Shown one piece after another: positions 1 to 9,228 of a stretch of DNA of 64,000 bases. Within the stretch, counting starts at the first letter, position 1, and every line of letters starts with the position of its first letter. Made by a program: the position numbers and the translations under genes. The notes beneath the pieces are model-generated. The model was not told the origin of the DNA. It searched no databases and worked only from the letters and a program-made list of their open reading frames with translations. Source of the DNA: Streptomyces sp. NBC_01231 (lineage in GTDB: Bacteria; Actinomycetota; Actinomycetes; Streptomycetales; Streptomycetaceae); contig CP108521.1 of assembly GCA_035999765.1 (NCBI GenBank), forward strand, positions 7,936,001 to 8,000,000. The letters run 5' to 3'.

Positions 1-228
1 CAGGCCGCGGGGCCGGCCGCCCGCCGAGTCCTCGAACCCGACCTCCGTGATCATCCGGAGGTCGAGCAGCTCGCCGACGAGTGTGGCGACCGTCGCGAGG
101 CTCAGGCCGGTGGCGGCCGCCAGCTCCTGCCGGGAGGTGGGCGACGCGGCGATGATCTGGCGCAGCACCTCGTAGCGGTTCGCCGTGCGGATGTCACGTG
201 ATGTGCGCTTCACCGGTGTTGCCCCCAT
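1..228 (-). CDS. ROK-family-type transcriptional regulator, N-terminal fragment
   Basis: Only the first 76 residues lie in the window; the gene runs off the left edge. The visible part is a winged helix-turn-helix of the ROK/NagC regulator type: a basic N-terminus, then 'NRYEVLRQIIAASPTSRQEL' and 'TGLSLATVATLVGELLDLRM', ending in a Gly/Arg-rich stretch (SAGGRPRGL) that in this family leads into the sugar-kinase-like domain. ROK repressors usually sense a sugar or sugar derivative. The gene lies downstream of, and on the same strand as, the alditol oxidase gene, with about 100 bp between them, so a link to polyol metabolism is plausible but not shown. The ATG at 226-228 is the best start visible. 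Confidence 0.75.
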   Translation of the reverse strand, partial: MGATPVKRTSRDIRTANRYEVLRQIIAASPTSRQELAAATGLSLATVATLVGELLDLRMITEVGFEDSAGGRPRGL

Positions 229-328
229 CCGCTCCAGGCCAGGCCGGGACGGCATCTGCACCGGCGCGGCGCAAGGCTATGGGCTGCTGTGCCTTTCGAC
301 AAGGGGTTAGGAAAGGGGCTTTATAAAG

Positions 329-1663
<1,335 letters not shown>

Positions 1664-1798
1664 TCAGGGGTGGCGCCCCCGCGGTCCGGGGGCGCCATGA
1701 AGGGGAGATGGCCCGGCGCGAGGGGCCCCGGCACCGGCGATGTCCGAGCGAGGGCATACCGTGAGGAGTCGTACGTCCGATCCGGGAGGAGACACAGG

Positions 1799-3118
1799 AT
1801 GGACAGCCGTACCGCGCTGGTCGAGGATCTGATGGAGAGGTTCCCGCACGTGCCACGGGAAGCCGTCTTCAAGGAGGATCTGCTCCGGGGCGGGGTGGCC
1901 TTCGATCCCTCGGCGCTCAGCGACAACGAGGACGGCGAGGTCAAGCCGAAGTCGTACTTCATCTTCTCCTTCGACCACGGCACCCTGCCCGAACTCGGCG
2001 AGGCCGCGCTGCGGCGCCCGCCGGAGGAGATCATCCTGACCGGCGGGCCGTACGACCTGCGGCGGACCGTCGTCTCCGTGCGCGTGAACCCGGCATCGCC
2101 CTACCGGGTCGCGGCCGACGAGGACGGCGTGCTCGGGCTCTACCTCGACGGGAAGCGCATCTCCGACGTCGGGGTGCCGCCGATGCCGGAGTACTACCGG
2201 CACACCCTCGCCAACGGGAAGTCGGTCATGGAGGTGGCCCCCACCATTCAGTGGGGCTACCTGATCTACCTGACCGCGTTCCGCGTCTGCCAGTACTTCG
2301 GTGCCAAGGAGGAGTGCCAGTACTGCGACATCAACCACAATTGGCGCCAGCACAAGGCGGCGGGTCGCCCGTACACGGGCGTGAAGGACGTCGACGAAGT
2401 TCTCGAGGCCCTCGAGATCATCGACAAGTACGACACCGCGAAGGTGTCCACCGCGTACACGCTCACCGGTGGCGCGATCACGTCGAAGGTCCAGGGTCTG
2501 GACGAGGCGGACTTCTACGGGCGGTACGCCAAGGCCATCGAGGAGCACTTCCCGGGCCGCTGGATCGGCAAGGTCGTCGCGCAGGCGCTGCCGAAGGACG
2601 ACGTGCAGCGGTTCAAGGACTACGGCGTGCAGATCTACCACCCCAACTACGAGGTGTGGGACGAGTACCTCTTCAAGATGTACTGCCCGGGCAAGGAGCG
2701 CTACGTCGGCCGCGACGAGTGGCACAAGCGCATCCTCGACTCCGCCGACATCTTCGGCGCCCGCAACGTGATCCCCAACTTCGTGGCCGGCGTGGAGATG
2801 GCCGAGCCCTTCGGCTTCACCACCGTCGACGAGGCCATCGCGTCCACCACCGAGGGCCTGCGCTTCTTCATGTCGCACGGCATCACACCCCGCTTCACCA
2901 CCTGGTGCCCCGAGCCGACCACACCGCTCGGCAAGGCCAACCCGCAGGGCGCGCCGCTGGAGTACCACATCCGGCTGCTGGAGGCCTACCGCGCCACCAT
3001 GGACGACTTCGGCCTGGCCTCGCCCCCCGGTTACGGCCCGCCCGGTCCCGGCCGTGCGGTCTTCTCCGTCAGCTCCTTCATGGACAGCCTCTCGGCGGAC
3101 GCGCCGGTCGAGGTCTGA
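1799..3118 (+). CDS. Radical SAM superfamily protein, function unknown
   Basis: A 439-residue protein with a putative iron-sulfur triad Cys164, Cys173 and Cys176 in 'CQYFGAKEECQYCDINHNW', a CX8CX2C spacing rather than the canonical CX3CX2C. It is followed by a 'TLTGGAI' strand-turn that fits the GGE-like SAM-binding motif of radical SAM barrels. The first 150 residues form an extra domain I do not recognise. The C-terminal part (VDEAIASTTEGLRFFMSHGITPRF) looks like the end of a TIM-barrel-type fold. The ATG at 1799 is chosen because a good ribosome site, GGGAGGAG, sits just upstream; the frame is open further 5' but without a better signal. It is transcribed alone, followed by a strong terminator. 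No precursor peptide or obvious partner is adjacent, so the substrate is unknown. Confidence 0.72.
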   Translation: MDSRTALVEDLMERFPHVPREAVFKEDLLRGGVAFDPSALSDNEDGEVKPKSYFIFSFDHGTLPELGEAALRRPPEEIILTGGPYDLRRTVVSVRVNPASPYRVAADEDGVLGLYLDGKRISDVGVPPMPEYYRHTLANGKSVMEVAPTIQWGYLIYLTAFRVCQYFGAKEECQYCDINHNWRQHKAAGRPYTGVKDVDEVLEALEIIDKYDTAKVSTAYTLTGGAITSKVQGLDEADFYGRYAKAIEEHFPGRWIGKVVAQALPKDDVQRFKDYGVQIYHPNYEVWDEYLFKMYCPGKERYVGRDEWHKRILDSADIFGARNVIPNFVAGVEMAEPFGFTTVDEAIASTTEGLRFFMSHGITPRFTTWCPEPTTPLGKANPQGAPLEYHIRLLEAYRATMDDFGLASPPGYGPPGPGRAVFSVSSFMDSLSADAPVEV

Positions 3119-3122
3119 CCAA

Positions 3123-3167
3123 CCCGTCCCGCGCCGCGTCGACCGGGTTCCCGCGGCGCGGGACGGG
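3123..3167 (+). terminator. Rho-independent-like hairpin after the radical SAM gene
   Basis: A perfect 15-bp GC stem (3123-3137 with 3153-3167) and 15-nt loop starts five bases after the stop codon. There is no T-run, as is usual for Streptomyces terminators. Confidence 0.8.
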
Positions 3168-3465
3168 CGCTACCGGGACCGACACCCCCGGGTGGCCGTG
3201 CGGTCGGGTGGCCGTGTGCTGCCCGTGCGGGCGAAGTCGAAGTGCGCGTACGTCACTTGTCGGGGCCGCGGAATTCGTTGCGCCGGCATCGATACTTCTG
3301 GGCCTTCCTTGCGTATAACTCAGGGAGGCACTGGTCCGCGGGAATTTGAATAGCCAGCTTGTCAGTTGTGTAGCAGACGTGAAAAGCTCGTCCCCTGCCG
3401 TGAGGCTCCCCCCAACTCCTTTGCCAGTATGGCGAGTTGCCCTCGCTTGTGAACGCAGGAGACCC
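3168..3465. other. Intergenic region, likely promoter of the downstream membrane protein
   Basis: About 300 bp that is noticeably more AT-rich than its surroundings between 3240 and 3400, as expected for a promoter region. Possible -35-like TTGTCA occurs near 3360. I see no convincing ORF and no strong inverted repeat here. Confidence 0.4.
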
Positions 3466-4950
3466 ATGTCCGACCTGCCGACTCCCCAGGACGCCGCCGA
3501 GGCCGCGCTGTTCTCAGAGTGCTGGGATGCCGTGCTCTCCTACGCCGACCTGTGCACGTCCGGCTCCACCGCGGCCACCCAACTGGCCACAGAGGCTTTC
3601 TCCCTCGGCATGCGCGAAGCCCGCGAGGCGCAGTCCGCTCCCGCCCGCAGCGCCGGCCGCCGCCCGGCCCGCCTGCCCAGGATCCCGCTGCTGCTGACCG
3701 CCGTACGCAACACGGCGGCCGCCTGGGAGATCCAGGGGCAGGGCCACATGCTGGACCCCGAACTGCGGCTGTGGCTCAACTCCGACAAGGCCGCCCGCTA
3801 CACCGGCCCCCCGCTGAGCCGCCCGCTCGCCCTGCGAGGCGTGCGCGACCTTCAGGAATCGGATGCGGCCCTGTTGTGGCTGGCCGAGGTGGAGGCGTTG
3901 CCGCTGCCCGTCGTGGCCCGTCGGCTCGGCCTGGACCCGGCTGTCGTCGACGAGGAACTCGCCCAGGTACGAGGCCTGTTCCGGGACCGCTGCCACCGCG
4001 CCCACCTCGACACCCCGATGGACGCGCAGTGCCGCAGCTACGCCCGGCTGCTCGACGCGGTGACCCGGTCGCCCGCCGCCGACACCCCGAAGGACCTCTC
4101 CCGGCACCTCGCCCGGTGCGTGGAGTGCGCGGAGGCCGCCGCCTGTCTGCGGCTGCACGGCGGCGGACTGCCCGGAGCGCTGGCCGGCGGAGTGATCGGC
4201 TGGGGCGGCCTCGCCTATCTCGAGCGTCGCCGACGGGCCGCCGAGGTGCGCCTCGGCGCCGGTCGCCCGGGCCCGGCCGACAGCGACGCCGCGCCCCCGA
4301 ACCCCGGCGCCCACAAGGCCCGTGTCGTGCGCAACGGCCTTCTCGTCGCGGCCGTCCTGGTGTCCCTGCTGGCGCTCGCCGTGTCGATGATGCCGGGCGG
4401 CACCGACAACGGCGCCGCACCGTCCGACGACGCCGACCGTCAGCCGGTGGCCGACCCCGGCCCGTCCGTTCCGTCCACCGACGCGCGCTCCACCAGCTCC
4501 CCGAAACCGTCGGCCCCCGCCACGACGCCCACGCCCACGCCCAAGAAGTCCTCCGAGGAGAAGAACCCCGGCGCCACGGCCCAGGGCACGGCCTCGTCCG
4601 CCGCCCCAGGGAGCGACCCCACCCCGAGCGAAGCCGTGACCTGTGACGTCACGTACGACCTGGTCAACCAGTGGCCCGACGGCTTCCAGGTGACCGTCAC
4701 CGTCACCTCCGAGAAGGCCCTCGACTCCTGGCAGGTCGGCTGGTCCTTCCGCGACGGCCAGAAGGTCGGCCAGATGTGGGACGCGAGCTTCACCCAGAAC
4801 GACTCCCGCGTCACCGCCACCGCCGCCGACTACAACAAGTCGATCCCCGCGAACGGCTCCCTCTCCTTCGGCTTCCTCGCGTCCTGGCAGGGCAAGAACT
4901 CACCGGCGTACGACTTCGCCCTGAACGGGCGCAGCTGCACGAAGAAGTAG
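3466..4950 (+). CDS. Membrane protein: sigma-like region, zinc-finger motif, TM helix and extracellular CBM2 domain
   Basis: This 494-residue protein has an unusual order of parts. Residues 1-190 contain helices resembling ECF sigma factor regions ('ALFSECWDAVLSYADL' and a region-4-like 'LPVVARRLGLDPAVVDEELAQVRGLFRDR'). Around 211-222 'LSRHLARCVECAEA' gives a HX3CX2C motif like that of zinc anti-sigma proteins. One transmembrane helix follows at about 290-310 (GLLVAAVLVSLLALAVSM), then a Pro/Ser/Thr-rich linker, and from about 392 to the end a family-2 carbohydrate-binding module starting at 'CDVTYDLVNQW' with a closing Cys near the C-terminus. The CBM2 side should be outside. A sensor that couples binding of cellulose or chitin-like polymer to intracellular signalling is possible but is inference. 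The ATG at 3466 is preceded by GCAGGAG; an upstream in-frame start would add 40 unlikely residues. Confidence 0.8.
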   Translation: MSDLPTPQDAAEAALFSECWDAVLSYADLCTSGSTAATQLATEAFSLGMREAREAQSAPARSAGRRPARLPRIPLLLTAVRNTAAAWEIQGQGHMLDPELRLWLNSDKAARYTGPPLSRPLALRGVRDLQESDAALLWLAEVEALPLPVVARRLGLDPAVVDEELAQVRGLFRDRCHRAHLDTPMDAQCRSYARLLDAVTRSPAADTPKDLSRHLARCVECAEAAACLRLHGGGLPGALAGGVIGWGGLAYLERRRRAAEVRLGAGRPGPADSDAAPPNPGAHKARVVRNGLLVAAVLVSLLALAVSMMPGGTDNGAAPSDDADRQPVADPGPSVPSTDARSTSSPKPSAPATTPTPTPKKSSEEKNPGATAQGTASSAAPGSDPTPSEAVTCDVTYDLVNQWPDGFQVTVTVTSEKALDSWQVGWSFRDGQKVGQMWDASFTQNDSRVTATAADYNKSIPANGSLSFGFLASWQGKNSPAYDFALNGRSCTKK

Positions 4951-5092
4951 CGCTCGGGGGCGCCGGGTCAGGGCGGCGTCCTGGAGAAAATGCGTGGCGT
5001 GCTCTCCCGCGGGGTGGCTACAGTGGGGGCGTTCCCGCGGTGGCCGTTCGGCCGCCGTGGTCGAGTGCGAGCGTGCGAGGAGGTGTCGATTG

Positions 5093-5164
5093 ATGACTGT
5101 CACTGTGATGGGCGCTGCCCGCATCCAGGAGTTCATCAAGTCCACCTCCGTGGCCACCGGCTGA
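5093..5164 (+). CDS. Possible 23-residue leader peptide upstream of rsgA
   Basis: A short reading frame (MTVTVMGAARIQEFIKSTS..., 23 codons) has a strong ribosome site, GCGAGGAGGTG, nine bases before its ATG. It ends 63 bases before the TTG start of rsgA, and a compact hairpin lies in the gap. The good ribosome site in front of such a short frame, together with the weak one of the next gene, suggests a translated upstream ORF. There is no run of one codon, so a classical amino-acid attenuator is not evident. It may also be fortuitous. Confidence 0.4.
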   Translation: MTVTVMGAARIQEFIKSTSVATG

Positions 5165-5178
5165 CGATTCCTCAACTC

Positions 5179-5196
5179 CGCGCCTCTACAGGCGCG
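5179..5196 (+). promoter_or_regulatory. Hairpin between leader ORF and rsgA
   Basis: A 7-bp perfect stem (5179-5185 with 5190-5196) encloses the loop CTAC. It sits 14 bases after the leader ORF stop and 31 bases before the rsgA start, where it could influence translation or early termination. Confidence 0.45.
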
Positions 5197-5227
5197 TGCC
5201 GGGGCCGCCCCCTGTGAAGGGTCACCC

Positions 5228-6328
5228 TTGTCTTCCACTTCAGTTTTCTCCGCTTTCTCCGCGCTCGCTCCCTACGGCTGGGACGAGGCATGGGCGGACG
5301 CGTTCGCCCCCCACGAGCCCGAAGGGCTGCTGCCCGGCCGGGTGGTCCGCGTCGACCGCGGGCAGTGCGACGTGATCACCGCCGACGGGATCGTCCGGGC
5401 GGACACCGCGTTCGTCACCCCGCACGACCCCCTGCGGGTCGTGTGCACCGGCGACTGGGTCGCCGTCGAGCCCGGAGGCAACCCGCGCTACGTGCGGACG
5501 TATCTGCCGCGCCGTACCGCCTTCGTGCGCTCCACCTCCTCCAAGCGGTCCGAGGGGCAGATCCTCGCGGCCAACGTCGACCATGCGATCGTCGCCGTGT
5601 CGCTGGCCGTCGAGGTCGACCTCGGCCGTATCGAGCGATTCCTCGCGCTGGCCTGGGAGTCCGGGGCGCAGCCGGTGGTCGTGCTGACCAAGGCCGACCT
5701 CGTACCGGACGCGGCGACCCTCGGGCACCTCGTCGAGGACGTGGAGACGGCCGCGCCCGGTGTGCCCGTGCTGGCGGTCAGCGCCATGGGCGGGGACGGA
5801 CTCGACGTCCTTGTCGCCGTCGTCGGCGGCGGTACGTCCGTGCTGCTCGGGCAGTCCGGCGCGGGCAAGTCGACGCTCGCGAACGCGTTGCTCGGCGAGG
5901 ACGTGATGGACGTCCGAGCGACCCGGGACGCGGACGGCAAGGGCCGTCACACGACGACCACCCGCAACCTGCTCGCCCTGCCCACCGGAGGTGTCCTGAT
6001 CGACACGCCGGGGCTGAGGGGTGTCGGGCTGTGGGACGCCGAGACCGGCGTCGGACAGGTGTTCTCCGAGATCGAGGAGCTGGCCACGCGGTGCCGGTTC
6101 CATGACTGCGCGCACGAGGGCGAGCCGGGGTGCGCCGTACTGGCCGCGATCGCCTCCGGCGAGCTGGGCGAGCGGCGACTGGACAGCTACCGGAAGCTCA
6201 TCCGGGAGAACCAGCGGATCGTGGCCAAGACCGATGCGAGGCTCCGGTCCGAGATCAGGAAGGAGTGGAAGCGGAAGGGGGCCCAGGGGAAGGCGGCGAT
6301 GGAGGCGAAGAGGGGGCGCTGGATGTAG
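5228..6328 (+). CDS. rsgA: Ribosome small-subunit-dependent GTPase A
   Basis: RsgA (YjeQ) is a circularly permuted GTPase that helps late 30S subunit maturation. The protein has 366 residues. An N-terminal OB-fold region carries 'RVVRVDRGQCDVIT'. The GTPase motifs come in the permuted order typical of the family: G4 'TKAD' near 154, then the P-loop 'GQSGAGKST' near 208, then G3 'DTPGLRG'. A C-terminal zinc knuckle follows with 'CRFHDCAHEGEPGC', and a basic tail rich in Lys and Arg ends the protein. The TTG at 5228 is taken as the start because GAAGGG precedes it and the family N-terminus (hydrophobic, then 'LAPYGWDE') begins there. Confidence 0.93.
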   Translation: MSSTSVFSAFSALAPYGWDEAWADAFAPHEPEGLLPGRVVRVDRGQCDVITADGIVRADTAFVTPHDPLRVVCTGDWVAVEPGGNPRYVRTYLPRRTAFVRSTSSKRSEGQILAANVDHAIVAVSLAVEVDLGRIERFLALAWESGAQPVVVLTKADLVPDAATLGHLVEDVETAAPGVPVLAVSAMGGDGLDVLVAVVGGGTSVLLGQSGAGKSTLANALLGEDVMDVRATRDADGKGRHTTTTRNLLALPTGGVLIDTPGLRGVGLWDAETGVGQVFSEIEELATRCRFHDCAHEGEPGCAVLAAIASGELGERRLDSYRKLIRENQRIVAKTDARLRSEIRKEWKRKGAQGKAAMEAKRGRWM

Positions 6329-6505
6329 GGGACCCGGAGTGGGACGTGGTGGTTGCCCGGACCGGCCGGACGGCAGACGCTGTCCGGCTTCCGGGGCCCT
6401 GACGGCAGACGTCGGCCGGTTGCGGGCGCCTGACGCCGGACGGCTGACAAGTCCACGTCCGATTTCCGCTAGCCCGGTCCGCTCGCGTCGTCGACACTGG
6501 ATGGC

Positions 6506-7912
6506 GTGATGGACGAAGACACCAGGTACGAAGCGGTGCGCAGCAGGGACGGGCGGTTCGACGGGGAGTTCTTCTTCGCCGTCGTGACGACCGGGATCTA
6601 CTGCCGGCCCAGCTGTCCGGCGGTGACGCCGAAGCGGCACAACGTCCGGTTCTTCACTACGGCCGCCGCCGCCCAGGGCTCGGGCTTCCGGGCCTGCCGG
6701 CGGTGCCGGCCGGACGCGGTCCCCGGCTCCGCCGACTGGAACGTGCGGGCGGACGTGGTCGGCCGGGCCATGCGGCTGATCGGCGACGGCGTCGTCGACC
6801 GGGAGGGCGTGGCCGGACTCGCCGCGCGGCTGGGCTACAGCGCGCGGCAGGTACAACGACAGCTCACCACCGAGGTCGGCGCCGGACCGGTCGCCCTCGC
6901 CCGCGCCCAGCGGGCGCACACCGCCCGCGTGCTGGTGCAGACCACCGACCTGCCGATCACCCAGATCGCCTTCGCGTCCGGGTTCGCCAGTGTGCGGCAG
7001 TTCAACGACACCATGCGGGAGGTGTACGCCACCACCCCCAGCGAGCTGCGGACCACCGCGCCCCGAGCGGGCCGGACGGTCCGGCGCACGGCCACGCCGA
7101 CCGCCGGAATACCCCTGCGGCTCGCCCACCGGGGCCCGTACCAGGCCGGGGCCGTGTTCGACTTGCTGGAGGCCGAGGCCGTGGCAGGTGTCGAGGACGT
7201 GAGCGGGACGCGCGGGCGGCGGACGTACCGGCGTACCCTGCGGCTCCCGCACGGCACCGGCATCGTCGCCGTCGACGAGCGGACGGGCGCGGCGCGATCC
7301 GCTTCCGGCGCGCACCCGGGCGGCTGGCTGGACGCCCGCCTCCATCTCACCGACCACCGTGATCTGACGACCGCCGTCCAGCGGCTGCGACGACTGTTCG
7401 ACCTCGACGCCGATCCGTACGCCGTGGACGAGCGGCTCGGTGCCGACGAACGGCTCGCCCCGCTGGTCGCCGCCCGGCCGGGACTGCGTTCGCCGGGAGT
7501 CGCCGATCCGGAGGAGTTCGCGGTGCGGGCGGTGGTGGGGCGGGCCGACGCCGCGGAGCTGGTCCGCCGGTACGGGAAGGCGCTCGACGCTCCCTGCGGC
7601 TCGCTCACCCATGTGTTTCCCGAACCGGCCGTCCTCGCCGAGGCCGAGCCGACCGGACCGTCGGGCGCGCTGGCCACGGCCCTCGCGGACGGAGTCGTAC
7701 GACTGGACCCGGGCGTCGACCGGGACGACGCACAGGCCGCACTGCTCGCCCTGCCCGGTCTGGACGCCTGTGCCGTCGCCGCGATCCGCACCCGTGCCCT
7801 CGGCGATCCCGACGTCGCGCCGCCAGGGCCCGACGTCCCCGACAGCTGGCGCCCCTGGCGCTCATACGCCCTGCAACACCTGCGCGCAGCAGGGGAGTTG
7901 GAGTACCGATGA
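6506..7912 (+). CDS. alkA: Ada-AlkA fusion: methyl-sensing regulator and 3-methyladenine DNA glycosylase
   Basis: Three parts are visible in 468 residues. An Ada-type zinc domain has Cys33, Cys37, Cys64 and Cys67 ('YCRPSC' and 'ACRRC'); the first Cys normally accepts a methyl group from DNA phosphotriesters. An AraC-type double HTH lies at about 95-190 ('VAGLAARLGYSARQVQRQL', 'ITQIAFASGFASVRQFN'). From about 210 comes an AlkA domain that excises alkylated bases, with its helix-hairpin-helix at 'LLALPGLDACAVAAIRTRAL'. The end of the domain looks shortened: after 'GDPDVAPPGPD' the sequence goes almost at once to 'WRPWRSYALQHL', where relatives have roughly 20 more residues. The catalytic Asp is probably the one in 'PGPD'. 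GTG at 6506 or ATG at 6509 can start it. Its stop overlaps the ogt start (ATGA), so the two are co-translated as an adaptive-response operon. Confidence 0.9.
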   Translation: MMDEDTRYEAVRSRDGRFDGEFFFAVVTTGIYCRPSCPAVTPKRHNVRFFTTAAAAQGSGFRACRRCRPDAVPGSADWNVRADVVGRAMRLIGDGVVDREGVAGLAARLGYSARQVQRQLTTEVGAGPVALARAQRAHTARVLVQTTDLPITQIAFASGFASVRQFNDTMREVYATTPSELRTTAPRAGRTVRRTATPTAGIPLRLAHRGPYQAGAVFDLLEAEAVAGVEDVSGTRGRRTYRRTLRLPHGTGIVAVDERTGAARSASGAHPGGWLDARLHLTDHRDLTTAVQRLRRLFDLDADPYAVDERLGADERLAPLVAARPGLRSPGVADPEEFAVRAVVGRADAAELVRRYGKALDAPCGSLTHVFPEPAVLAEAEPTGPSGALATALADGVVRLDPGVDRDDAQAALLALPGLDACAVAAIRTRALGDPDVAPPGPDVPDSWRPWRSYALQHLRAAGELEYR

Positions 7913-8397
7913 CCATCGAGACGCGCTACACCACCCTGGACAGCCCGGTCGGGACGCTCCTTCTGACCGCAGATCCGACCGGAGCGCTGTCCTCGCTGTC
8001 CGTGCCCGGACAGAAGAACGGCCGTACCGTGCAGGACGGTTGGCGGCACGACCCCGGCCACTTCCGGGCCGCCGAGGAACAGCTCGCCGCCTACTTCGCC
8101 GGGGAGCTCAAGGAGTTCGACCTGGAGGTGAGTTCGCCGGGCAGCGAGTTCCGGGAGCGGGTCTGGGCCGCCGTCGACACCGTGCCGTACGGGGCCACCA
8201 CCACGTACGGCGAGATCGCGGCGCGGATCGGTGCGCCCCGGGCCGCCGTACGGGCCGTCGGCGGCGCGATCGGCGCCAACCCGCTGCTGATCCTGCGGCC
8301 CTGCCATCGGGTGATCGGGGCCGGCGGTTCCCTCACGGGGTACGCGGGCGGGCTGGAGCGCAAGACGAGCCTGCTCACCCTCGAGGGTGTCCTCTGA
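7909..8397 (+). CDS. ogt: Methylated-DNA-protein-cysteine methyltransferase
   Basis: A suicide enzyme of 162 residues that moves alkyl groups from O6-alkylguanine to its own cysteine. The active-site motif PCHRV is present with Cys132, and the DNA-binding HTH 'TTTYGEIAARIGAPRAAVRAVGGAIGAN' precedes it as usual. The C-terminal 'GGLERKTSLLTLEGVL' is also typical. It overlaps the ada-alkA stop codon by four bases, so it is translationally coupled and probably induced by alkylation through the Ada domain encoded upstream. Confidence 0.95.
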   Translation: MTIETRYTTLDSPVGTLLLTADPTGALSSLSVPGQKNGRTVQDGWRHDPGHFRAAEEQLAAYFAGELKEFDLEVSSPGSEFRERVWAAVDTVPYGATTTYGEIAARIGAPRAAVRAVGGAIGANPLLILRPCHRVIGAGGSLTGYAGGLERKTSLLTLEGVL

Positions 8398-8496
8398 GGG
8401 CCTCGGCCAGAAGGTCCCGGGAGGGCGTCCTGGGAGGGGGCCCGGGAAGGCATTCTGAGGGGGCGTTCCGAGATGGTTCCTTTGAAGGGGCGCCGC

Positions 8497-8979
8497 TCAG
8501 CCCCAGAACACCGCTCCCAGCCACGCTCCCATGATCAACAGGCAGGTGAACAGCTCCGCGAGGACGCTGGAGCCGCCCGAGCGCATCGCCGTGCGCAGGG
8601 CGGCCCTCGCCTCGCGGCGCCGGCCGAGCCGGAGCCGTTCACTGAGGTAGATGCCGCCCATGAACCCCGGGATCGCACCGAGCACGGGGACCAGGAAGAA
8701 GCCGACGAACGCCCCGATGCCGGCGTACACGGCCATGCGCGGGGTGGCGCCGCTCGCGCGCAGCTGTCGTGGCGGCAGTGACCAGCGCACCACCTGGGAC
8801 AGGAACAGGGCGACCGTGGCACCCACGAGGACAGCCCAGGCGAGCGGCTGCGGATCCTTCAGGGCCCACCACATGATCGCGGCCCACACCAGCCACGACC
8901 CCGGCACCCCGGGCACCAGCACGCCGCCCACGCCGAGGAGGATGACCAGACCGACCAGCAGGAGGTCCACCACTCCCAT
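8497..8979 (-). CDS. DUF456 family membrane protein
   Basis: A 160-residue integral membrane protein with about four hydrophobic segments: 'LLLVGLVILLGVGGVLV', 'WLVWAAIMWWAL', 'LAWAVLVGATVALFLSQVV' and 'VYAGIGAFVGFFLVPVLGAIPGF'. The pattern 'VPGVPGSWLVW' and the Gly-rich 'GIGAFVGFFLVPVLGAIPGFMGGIYLSE' match the DUF456 family, whose function is unknown. It is convergent with ogt, stands alone and has its ATG at 8979. Confidence 0.8.
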   Translation of the reverse strand: MGVVDLLLVGLVILLGVGGVLVPGVPGSWLVWAAIMWWALKDPQPLAWAVLVGATVALFLSQVVRWSLPPRQLRASGATPRMAVYAGIGAFVGFFLVPVLGAIPGFMGGIYLSERLRLGRRREARAALRTAMRSGGSSVLAELFTCLLIMGAWLGAVFWG

Positions 8980-9228
8980 CTGTCCAGGGTGCCGGAGGAC
9001 GGGCGAAGGCGCAGATCACCGGGGTGCGGCGGGGCGGCCCACCACGACCTCTCATCGGCCGCCGGGACGGGATCCGGGCGGTTCTCCCGGGTCGGGTGGG
9101 ACCGCTCGGCGGCCTGTGTCGTACGACCACTCGATGGGTTGCTCGATTCGCCGTTCGAGGTGGGTTGCCGCGCCGGAATTTCCGGATGCCCCGTTTTCAT
9201 ACGGCCGGTGCGGTGGACAATTGGCGGC

